Source: an uncultured Clostridia bacterium (GTDB taxonomy: Bacteria > Bacillota > Clostridia > TANB77 > CAG-508). From it: a stretch of DNA of 42,215 bases. The notes below the pieces were generated by a model. The model did no database searches and was not told where the DNA came from. It was given only the letters and a program-made list of their open reading frames with translations. The number at the start of each line of letters is the position of its first letter. Within the stretch, counting starts at the first letter, position 1. Position numbers and translations under genes: made by a program. Below, piece by piece: positions 35,803 through 42,215 of the stretch. Location: the NCBI GenBank assembly GCA_947594935.1, contig CANQEM010000012.1, positions 1 to 42,215 on the forward strand, in the 5' to 3' direction.

Positions 35803-37230
35803 ATGGGAAGAGGAAAACAATTATTAAAAAATACGGCAATTGTAACAGTTGGTAAAATTAGTACTCAATTAGCAACATTTTTATTACTACCAGTTTATAC
35901 AGCAATTTTATCAACAACTGAATATGGTGTTGTAGATTTACTTAATACATTAGTTTCTTTACTATTACCGATTGTTACATTTCAAGTAGAACAAGCATTA
36001 TTCAGAAAGTTAATAGAAATAAGAGAAGATGAAGAACAAAAAGGAGTAGTAATTACAACAACAATTATATCTGTAACTATTCAGTGCATTGTATATTTAA
36101 TGATATTTTTGTTAATTAGTACTTTTATAAATAATGAATACAAGTATTTCTTAGCAACTAATGTAATAGCTAGTATATTTTCATCACTAATGTTGCAGAT
36201 GACAAGAGGACTAGGAGATAACACAACTTATGCAATTGGAAGCTTTATTACTACTCTATCAACAATTATTTTAAATATTTTATTTATTGTGGTATTTAGG
36301 TTTGGAGCTTATGGAATGCTAACTGCTACAATGTTAGCTAACATCGTATGTGTAATTTATATTACTATAAGAAAGAAAATATACAAATATATTATCCCAT
36401 CACAATTTAATATGAATACACTAAAAAAGCTATGGAAATATTCATTTCCTTTAATTCCAAATGCCCTTTCATGGTGGATATTTACTGCTTCTGACAGAAT
36501 TATAGTTAGTGCCATGCTATCAGTAGGTGCAAATGGAATTTTATCAGTAGCTCATAAATTCCCTAATGTGTATATTTCATTTTACAACATATTAAATATA
36601 ACTTGGACAGAAACAGCCGCATTACATATAAATGACGAAGATAGTGAAAAATTCTTTTCAAATATTATAAATATCATTATTAAAATTTTTAGTAGTTTGG
36701 CAATAGGAATTATTGCTTGTTTGCCATTTGTATTTAACATAATTATAAATCAAAAATTTGCTGAGGCATATTTATATGTTCCTATTTTGATGTTTGCATC
36801 GATTTGTAATGTTGTTATAGGAGCAATAAGTGTAGTATATGTTGCAAAAAAAGACACAAAAGCAATAGCTTCAACTTCGATAGTATCAGCAATAATAAAT
36901 ATAATAACACATCTAGGACTAATTAAATTTATAGGCTTATACGCAGCACCTGTTTCAACTGCAATTGCTTATTTTTCAATGATGATATATAGGTTTATTC
37001 ATGTTAGAAAATATATAACTATAAAATTAGAAAAAGGTCTTATTTTAAAGATAACAATTGTAATGGCATTAGCAATAATTGCTTATTATATAAGAAATAT
37101 TTATTTTAATATATTTACATTAGTTATTGTAATTATATTTGTTTATTTGCTTAACAAATCATTTGCTAAGATGATTTTAGACATGGTTAAAAGCAAATTT
37201 GTAGGAGGTAAAAATGGAGTACACCAGTGA
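35803..37230 (+). CDS. Polysaccharide flippase (Wzx family)
   Basis: 475-residue, roughly 12-14 TM member of the MOP/polysaccharide_synt export family. It would flip the undecaprenyl-linked repeat unit to the outer face. Typical features are LLKNTAIVTVGKISTQLATF at the N-terminus, TEYGVVDLLNTLVSLLLPIV, LWKYSFPLIPNALSWWIFTA then SDRIIVSAMLSVGANGI, and paired hydrophobic helices to the end. It starts one base after the previous stop. Its final codons overlap the displaced 5' end of the next gene (ATG at 37214). Confidence 0.92.
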   Translation: MGRGKQLLKNTAIVTVGKISTQLATFLLLPVYTAILSTTEYGVVDLLNTLVSLLLPIVTFQVEQALFRKLIEIREDEEQKGVVITTTIISVTIQCIVYLMIFLLISTFINNEYKYFLATNVIASIFSSLMLQMTRGLGDNTTYAIGSFITTLSTIILNILFIVVFRFGAYGMLTATMLANIVCVIYITIRKKIYKYIIPSQFNMNTLKKLWKYSFPLIPNALSWWIFTASDRIIVSAMLSVGANGILSVAHKFPNVYISFYNILNITWTETAALHINDEDSEKFFSNIINIIIKIFSSLAIGIIACLPFVFNIIINQKFAEAYLYVPILMFASICNVVIGAISVVYVAKKDTKAIASTSIVSAIINIITHLGLIKFIGLYAAPVSTAIAYFSMMIYRFIHVRKYITIKLEKGLILKITIVMALAIIAYYIRNIYFNIFTLVIVIIFVYLLNKSFAKMILDMVKSKFVGGKNGVHQ

Positions 37231-37288
37231 AAATAAATATCTAAATGGAAAAGATAAGAAATATTGCAATCGGATGTGGAGTTTGTAA
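37214..37288 (+). other. Displaced 5' segment of the FrhB-like gene (frameshift)
   Basis: ATG 37214 has an excellent SD (AGGAGGT, 37203-37209) and reads 24 codons ending KYCNRMWSL before TAA at 37286-37288. If one A of the pair at 37268-37269 is removed, the frame continues as KYCIGCGVCKVICP, a complete ferredoxin-type cluster motif, into the next gene. This looks like the true start of the FrhB-like gene, separated from its body by a one-base insertion. Confidence 0.7.
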
Positions 37289-38375
37289 GGTGATATGCCC
37301 AGTAGGTGCAATCAGCATGGTAGAAGATTATGAAGGTTTTTTATATCCAGAAATTGACAAAGATAAATGTGTCAAATGCAACAAATGTAAAAAGATATGC
37401 AGTAATTTTAATCCGAATAATAGTTATTTAGAAAAATTATATGCTGGTTACACTAAGATAGAAAAAGACTTAAATGAATGTTCTTCTGGCGGTATGTTTT
37501 ATATACTTGCAAAATATGTAATAGAAAATCATGGCATAGTTTTTGGAGTGGAATTTGATGAAAACGTCAGAGCCATACATAATTATGCAGATAATTTAGA
37601 GGATTGTAAAAAATTCAGAGGTTCAAAATATGTAAGGAGTGATATTAACAATTCATATCAAGAGGTAAAAGATTTTTTAGAAGATAACAGATTAGTTCTA
37701 TTTACAGGAACTCCATGTCAGTGTAATGCTTTAAAAGTGTTTTTGAAAAAAAATTATGAAAATTTAATATTATGTGATGTAATATGTCATAACAACCCTT
37801 CTCCAAAAGTTTTGAAAAAATATATTGAAGAACTAGAAGAAAAAAACGGAAAAAAAGTTAAAAATATTTATTTTAGAAGTAAAGAAAATACTTGGAAAAA
37901 TCAAACACCAATTATAGAATACGATGATGGGCAAAGACAAGAGGAAAATTCTTTTTTTGAAGCATTTGTTAAAGAATTATTAGGAAGACCATCTTGTTAT
38001 TCTTGTGTTTTTGCAAACAAGAAAAGAGTAACAGACTTTACAATAGGAGATTTATGGGGTGTTGAAAACTTTAACTTAAATATTAAAGAAAAAAATGGTA
38101 TATCGCTTTTTACTATCAATAGTGTAAAGGCAGAACAACTTTTTGAAAAAGTAAAAAATGAATTATATTACGAAAAAATCGAGTCAGATGCTCCATATAA
38201 TAACAACCACTATAAAAATACTTTATCAAACAACCATAGAAATAAATTTTATAAGCAAATAAATAAAAAAGTATCTATCATAAAGTTAATGCAAAAATAT
38301 TCAAAAATCACATTTGTGGACAGAGTTCAATTTAAAATAAGAAGAACAATGAGAAAAATAAAAAATAGTAATTAA
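37245..38375 (+). CDS. FrhB/coenzyme F420 hydrogenase beta-subunit-like Fe-S protein
   Basis: 376 residues in this frame. The N-terminal ferredoxin-like part has IGCGVCKVICPVGAISM and KCVKCNKCKKICSNF. The FrhB-type flavin/Fe-S domain then carries ECSSGGMFYILAKYVIE, FRGSKYVRSDI, LFTGTPCQCNALKVFL, CDVICHNNPSPKV, and PSCYSCVFANKKRVTDFTIG. Homologs in polysaccharide loci often neighbour pyruvyl transferases; their reaction is not well defined. The ATG at 37245 has no SD, and the first Cys of the first cluster is missing. The real start is probably 37214 in another frame, split by one extra A at 37268-37269. Function may be lost, or the insertion may be an assembly error. Confidence 0.82.
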   Translation: MEKIRNIAIGCGVCKVICPVGAISMVEDYEGFLYPEIDKDKCVKCNKCKKICSNFNPNNSYLEKLYAGYTKIEKDLNECSSGGMFYILAKYVIENHGIVFGVEFDENVRAIHNYADNLEDCKKFRGSKYVRSDINNSYQEVKDFLEDNRLVLFTGTPCQCNALKVFLKKNYENLILCDVICHNNPSPKVLKKYIEELEEKNGKKVKNIYFRSKENTWKNQTPIIEYDDGQRQEENSFFEAFVKELLGRPSCYSCVFANKKRVTDFTIGDLWGVENFNLNIKEKNGISLFTINSVKAEQLFEKVKNELYYEKIESDAPYNNNHYKNTLSNNHRNKFYKQINKKVSIIKLMQKYSKITFVDRVQFKIRRTMRKIKNSN

Positions 38376-38396
38376 AGTTTATTAGGAGTAATAGTT

Positions 38397-40991
38397 ATGA
38401 GTCTAATAAAAAATAATGAGATGATAAGGAGAAACAGAATAAAAAGATTTATCGTGTTGCTTATTGTTGGTATGTGTTTATTAGGTATATTAACGGCTAT
38501 TATTTATACAACATACAACAGAGAAAAAGGGAATATTGATAATGCCATGCAGCAAATTATTGATAATGGTATAAAGATTTCAGCAGAAAATGAAGTGGTA
38601 TATACAAATCAATGTACTGTAAATATTTCACTTGAAAATATAAATGATTATCAATTTAAATTATTTGTAGATGACATAGAAAATAGAATTTTAGATACCA
38701 AAGAAACAAAGGTAGATTTACAACTAGAAACTGAGGGAGAACATATAATATCTGTTAAAGCTTTTAGTAATAATGAAATGATTACTGAAACAAAAAAATC
38801 TGTTTATTATGTAATACCATATCAAAAACAATTTTTAGATGAATATGACAATAAAGGTATACAAGTACATTATAGAGATGGTTCAAGTGAAAACTTTGAT
38901 AAATCTTATGAATTATTTAAAGCAGTTGGTAGTAGATATGCTAGAATCGACTTCCTATGGCAATGTATATATAAAAATGGAAAATATGATTTCTCACAAT
39001 ATGATAAATACATATATCAAATGAATCAAGACAATATAAAAATATTAGCAATAATAAATGGTTTTGGGAGTTTAGCTGGGACAGATAAGAAAGTAAATAC
39101 CGAAGATGAAGTAAATGGAATTGTTGAATTTATTGATAAAGTAATAGAAAAATATCCTTTTATAGAGGAATTTGAAGTGCTTAATGAGGTTAATTTAATT
39201 TCTGACTATAAAGGAGCTTACTTAACTTCCGAAGAATCAAAATGGTATATCGATATTGTAGATAAGATTACAAAAGCTCATCAAGATAAAAATTTCACCG
39301 TGGCAGGTACTGTTATTGTTGCAAATAATTACCATGATGACAATATGATAAATTCAAATGAATTTTATCAAAACTTATTTGACAATGGTTTATATAAATA
39401 TCAATTGGGATATGGCATACATCCATATTGTAATGACCAAGTTTCAAATGGATTTTTAATCGAGTCATTGTCTGCTCATAATAATATGTATAATGCAGTA
39501 GGCGGTTTTGAAAATGTGTATGTAACTGAATATGGCTTTTCTGTATTCAATAATGAAATAGATAAAGATGAAATACAAGCTAAAAAAATAATTCAACAGT
39601 CATCAATATTAGATAAGTATATAACAAACGGATTAAAAGTACTATATAATTTTTGGGATACAGATAATAAGCCTACTGTTAAAAATAATAATTATGGAAT
39701 TTTGACAAATAGTTATTTACCAAAAAAGTCATATTTTGCCATGAAAAAATATTATGAAAATACTAATGGCGCAGAGTGCTTTGGAGCAATAAAAACAGTA
39801 GATGGTGTTAATACATACGTTTATGATAAAGATGGAAAGCCTAAAATCATTACATGGGCTCCAAAGGATGATAATATAAAAGTTGCATATCCAAATTGTA
39901 CTGCTAAGGATATATATGGAAATGAAATACAAACTGATGAAGATGGTAATATTACAGTTGCAGCATCTCCTATATATATTGACAATATCAGCAGGGAGTA
40001 TTTTTATAAAGTGATAAGTAAACAACTATTAGATGAGTTTGAAAAATTTGAATATGATTTTAAAAATCATATTCAAGCCGTTTCTGGTTTACAAGAAAAG
40101 TTAAATGAAATGAAGCAAATTGCTGAAAACATTGGCACACATTCAGAAGAAAGTGAAATTGACGAAAATACAGCAATTAAGTTAATGGAAGTATTTTATG
40201 AGTTAGGGGATAGTGTAATTGAAGCATATCAAAGTGGCGAACTTGATGTTAATGAGCAAAAACTAAGTTCAATGCTAGATGATTTAAATGATGTTGGAAA
40301 TAGCTATGAAGATTTAATTACAATTACTGCTAAAACAACAGATAGTGTGAATTTAGAAGAAACAAATTCAATTATTAAAACAGCTGAGCAAATGTCAAAC
40401 AATGTTAAAAATTTAGACAATGTTTACCCAAGTAAAATATTAAGTTTCAGCCAAGATTTATATGACAAAGCAAGTTATATCAATGGACTTCAAGAAGAAA
40501 ATGGAATAAAGACAGGACTAATAGTAAGCACAAATTTACATAGTAAATTACTTGCAAACTGGGCTAAGAACTTTGCAGAAAGCTATATAGCTAAGCATTT
40601 CTCAATTCAAGGAAATTATGTTTTGACTGATGAATATATCAAGAACATACCAATAGAAACAAAAGTAAGAGATTTAAAAATTCAAATAAATAGTTCTTTT
40701 GAATATGAAATCAAAAGAGGTTCTGATGTATTAGGAGATGATGATATACTTGCAACTGGCGATGTTTTGCAATTAAAAAATACGGACAAGCAGTATGAAA
40801 TTGCAGTTGCTGGTGACCTAAATAAAGATGGAGAAGTAGACATCAAAGACTTGGTAAAAATCAGAAAGACAATTTTAGGATTAACCGAATTATCAGGAGT
40901 AGAAGAACATGCAGCAGATGCAAATATGGATAATAAAGATATAGGAATAAATGATTTAGTAAAAATAAGAAAAATAATATTAGGCATGTGA
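38397..40991 (+). CDS. Membrane-anchored clan-A glycoside hydrolase with dockerin-like C-terminus
   Basis: 864 residues with a signal-anchor (about 17-38, then outside). A beta-rich domain spans roughly 55-140. A TIM-barrel glycoside hydrolase follows (about 145-455), with acid/base Glu264 in EVLNEVN, nucleophile Glu378 in VTEYGFS, and GYGIHPYC between them; it resembles GH39/GH5-type barrels. A helical, coiled-coil-prone region covers about 540-715. A small domain with KVRDLKIQINSSFEYEIKRG precedes a dockerin-like tail with two repeats: DLNKDGEVDIKDLVKIRKTI from Asp807 and DANMDNKDIGINDLVKIRKI from Asp841. The second loop is one residue longer than the standard. In a polysaccharide operon it may trim or release the polymer, as PslG does for Psl. 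No cohesin is present in the window. Confidence 0.85.
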   Translation: MSLIKNNEMIRRNRIKRFIVLLIVGMCLLGILTAIIYTTYNREKGNIDNAMQQIIDNGIKISAENEVVYTNQCTVNISLENINDYQFKLFVDDIENRILDTKETKVDLQLETEGEHIISVKAFSNNEMITETKKSVYYVIPYQKQFLDEYDNKGIQVHYRDGSSENFDKSYELFKAVGSRYARIDFLWQCIYKNGKYDFSQYDKYIYQMNQDNIKILAIINGFGSLAGTDKKVNTEDEVNGIVEFIDKVIEKYPFIEEFEVLNEVNLISDYKGAYLTSEESKWYIDIVDKITKAHQDKNFTVAGTVIVANNYHDDNMINSNEFYQNLFDNGLYKYQLGYGIHPYCNDQVSNGFLIESLSAHNNMYNAVGGFENVYVTEYGFSVFNNEIDKDEIQAKKIIQQSSILDKYITNGLKVLYNFWDTDNKPTVKNNNYGILTNSYLPKKSYFAMKKYYENTNGAECFGAIKTVDGVNTYVYDKDGKPKIITWAPKDDNIKVAYPNCTAKDIYGNEIQTDEDGNITVAASPIYIDNISREYFYKVISKQLLDEFEKFEYDFKNHIQAVSGLQEKLNEMKQIAENIGTHSEESEIDENTAIKLMEVFYELGDSVIEAYQSGELDVNEQKLSSMLDDLNDVGNSYEDLITITAKTTDSVNLEETNSIIKTAEQMSNNVKNLDNVYPSKILSFSQDLYDKASYINGLQEENGIKTGLIVSTNLHSKLLANWAKNFAESYIAKHFSIQGNYVLTDEYIKNIPIETKVRDLKIQINSSFEYEIKRGSDVLGDDDILATGDVLQLKNTDKQYEIAVAGDLNKDGEVDIKDLVKIRKTILGLTELSGVEEHAADANMDNKDIGINDLVKIRKIILGM

Positions 40992-41005
40992 AAGGAAAGA
41001 AAATT

Positions 41006-41080
41006 ATGGAAGATGAAGTAAAAGATGCTGTAACCCTTGCCGGAGTACACACACACACACACACACACACAGGAACCTAG
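41006..41080 (+). CDS. Short ATG-initiated frame entering the AC tract (OFF-phase 5' end of the acyltransferase)
   Basis: ATG 41006 has the SD AAAGGAAAG (40991-40999) at a normal distance. It reads MEDEVKDAVTLAGV, then His-Thr repeats encoded by the AC tract, then Gly-Thr and TAG at 41078-41080: 24 residues. It is one frame away from the acyltransferase body. Adding one AC unit would give VHTHTHTHTQEPSNN and join it to the enzyme, for a predicted 366 residues. Confidence 0.7.
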   Translation: MEDEVKDAVTLAGVHTHTHTHTGT

Positions 41081-42104
41081 TAACAATAGGATTCAATGGA
41101 TAGATATAGCAAAAGGACTGGGAATATTCTTTATTGTATTAGGACATGTTTTTGTTAAAGGTAATTTTTTAAGGCAAATTATATTTTCATTTCATGTACC
41201 GCTCTTTTTCATAATTTCAGGACTGACTTTTTCAAAGAAAGATAATCAAAAAGAATTTATCAAAAAGCAAATAAAAAAGTTATATGTTCCATATATAGTA
41301 GTATCACTAATTAGTATTTTCATATATTTATTAAGTGGTAAAATTATAGGAGAAAATGTTGGCTTCAATGCGAAAGATATTTTTAGTAATATTTTTGGAA
41401 TGATTTATGCAAATTCTTGCTTAGAAAATATGGTATGGAATAGACCATTATGGTTTATTCCCGCCTTCATAGTTGTACTTGTTTTAACAAATATAATTGA
41501 ACAATTAAAAAGTAGAAAATTGAAAAATATTATTGCAATTTCAATTACAGCACTTGGAATGGTTTTATCATATTTTAAGATATATTTACCATTTCAAATG
41601 GAAACTGCTTTCTCAATGTTGATATGGGAATATATAGGCATCAACTGTAAAGACAAATTTTTGTCAATTGCAAAATCATATACTCGAAACTATATACTAT
41701 ATATTTGCATTTTTTTACTTATGTTATTAGGAATATTTTCAGCTTTAACTAACAGCTCAGTAGGTATAAGATTAGGAAATTATGGTAATATATTTTTGTA
41801 TTTTGTTTCAGCATTATGTATAAATGTAGCTTTGATTTTTGTTTGTATAAATATAAAAGCAAATAAATGGCTTGAAAAAATGGGGCAAGGAAGTCTTACA
41901 ATACTACTATGGCACAAGTTTCCGATATTATTCTTTCAAAAAATTTGCCCAGGAATAAAAGGTTTGCTAATTAGTGAATCTTTTGCAATACAAACTTTGA
42001 CACTAATTTTTGTGGCGATAATATCAGTTATTATGTGCGTCATATTTGACAAACTGATATTGCAAAAAATCCAAAATATTCTAATGAAGAAGAAGTCAAA
42101 TTAG
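41037..42104 (+). CDS. Acyltransferase family 3 membrane protein, phase-variable and out of frame with its ATG
   Basis: Integral membrane O-acyltransferase (acyltransferase_3 family), expected to acetylate or otherwise acylate the polysaccharide. The conserved start IQWIDIAKGLGIFFIVLGHV has the catalytic-type His. SFHVPLFFIISGLTFSKKDN follows, then about ten membrane segments. The enzyme frame opens without an ATG; the nearest start is TTG 41037, which lacks an SD. The likely native start, ATG 41006, is out of frame by one because of the (AC)12 tract at 41047-41071. As written, the enzyme should be made poorly or not at all; one added or two lost repeat units would restore it. It is the last complete gene of the operon in view. 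Confidence 0.88.
   Translation: MPEYTHTHTHTQEPSNNRIQWIDIAKGLGIFFIVLGHVFVKGNFLRQIIFSFHVPLFFIISGLTFSKKDNQKEFIKKQIKKLYVPYIVVSLISIFIYLLSGKIIGENVGFNAKDIFSNIFGMIYANSCLENMVWNRPLWFIPAFIVVLVLTNIIEQLKSRKLKNIIAISITALGMVLSYFKIYLPFQMETAFSMLIWEYIGINCKDKFLSIAKSYTRNYILYICIFLLMLLGIFSALTNSSVGIRLGNYGNIFLYFVSALCINVALIFVCINIKANKWLEKMGQGSLTILLWHKFPILFFQKICPGIKGLLISESFAIQTLTLIFVAIISVIMCVIFDKLILQKIQNILMKKKSN
41047..41071 (+). repeat. (AC)12 dinucleotide microsatellite inside the acyltransferase 5' end
   Basis: Twelve uninterrupted AC units plus one A (25 bases), far longer than any other dinucleotide run in the window. The tract lies 41 bases after the ATG at 41006. Because its unit is not a multiple of three, unit gain or loss changes the downstream reading frame. 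Slipped-strand mispairing at such tracts is the classic basis of contingency loci. Confidence 0.97.
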
Positions 42105-42156
42105 TGCGAAAATATAGTAGAGCAAAATACTTTACTACATCAAATGTCGAATTTTG

Positions 42157-42207
42157 TCAGATTTTGCGATGAAAAGTTTTTTAAAACCATTGCAAAATCT
42201 GATATTT
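42157..42207 (+). terminator. Long inverted repeat after the acyltransferase, possible terminator
   Basis: TCAGATTTTGC (42157-42167) and GCAAAATCTGA (42192-42202) form a perfect 11-bp stem around a 24-base AT-rich loop, followed by TATTTTAT. The tail is a weak T-run. It could end the operon, or be an inverted repeat belonging to DNA beyond the right edge. Confidence 0.4.
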
Positions 42208-42215
42208 TATGATAA

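Noticed and set aside
40682..41086. Minus-strand ORFs with Val-Cys repeats
   Set aside because: They are reverse readings of the AC tract and the dockerin region; there is no SD or family match.

Overview
The window is a stretch of strongly AT-rich bacterial chromosome. Strong Shine-Dalgarno sites, canonical TTGACA/TATAAT promoters, and sporulation genes (yabP, yabQ, spoIIP with a sigma-E-like promoter) indicate a spore-forming member of the Clostridia, plausibly an uncultured gut lineage. That placement is inferred from gene content; there is no rRNA in the window.

Positions 1-326 hold divergent minus-strand starts: a 28-residue Asn/Lys-rich ORF and the first codons of a gene leaving the window. 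Positions 327-3209 carry murD, yabP-yabQ, a DivIC/FtsB-like gene and a tRNA-Met/tRNA-Tyr operon. Positions 3232-7102 are accessory in character: dinD, a membrane-anchored serpin, an unknown anchored protein and a PflX-like radical SAM gene. Positions 7110-11388 form a thymidylate/DNA-metabolism operon (thyA, folA, dCMP deaminase, mutS2). Positions 11395-18234 hold rpsO, pnp, a Zn-phospholipase-like gene, queA-tgt and a WG-repeat protein. Then come spoIIP, dxs and ylmH. The only substantial minus-strand operon is tsaE-tsaB-rimI, divergent from rho.

From 25161 to the right edge lies one long exopolysaccharide/capsule operon behind a single strong promoter, with a perfect hairpin at the predicted start of the transcript. 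Its 14 genes are: a polyprenyl-P sugar-1-P transferase, a GT4, a CDP-alcohol phosphotransferase + nucleotidyltransferase + HAD phosphatase module, two GT2 enzymes, a large HAD-containing protein, a Wzy-like polymerase/ligase, a pyruvyl transferase, a Wzx flippase, an FrhB-like Fe-S protein, a membrane-anchored clan-A glycoside hydrolase with a dockerin-like tail, and an acyltransferase. Together they would build a lipid-linked repeat unit, flip and polymerise it, and decorate it with pyruvyl, acyl and perhaps phospho-alcohol groups.

The most striking signal is a (AC)12 tract inside the 5' end of the acyltransferase gene. The well-placed ATG at 41006 is out of frame with the enzyme body, and gain of one AC unit (or loss of two) would put it in frame. 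This is the expected layout of a phase-variable surface-polysaccharide modification, captured here in the OFF state. Two more 5' lesions (the FrhB-like gene at 37267-37269 and mutS2 near 9057) look like single-base frameshifts or assembly errors.
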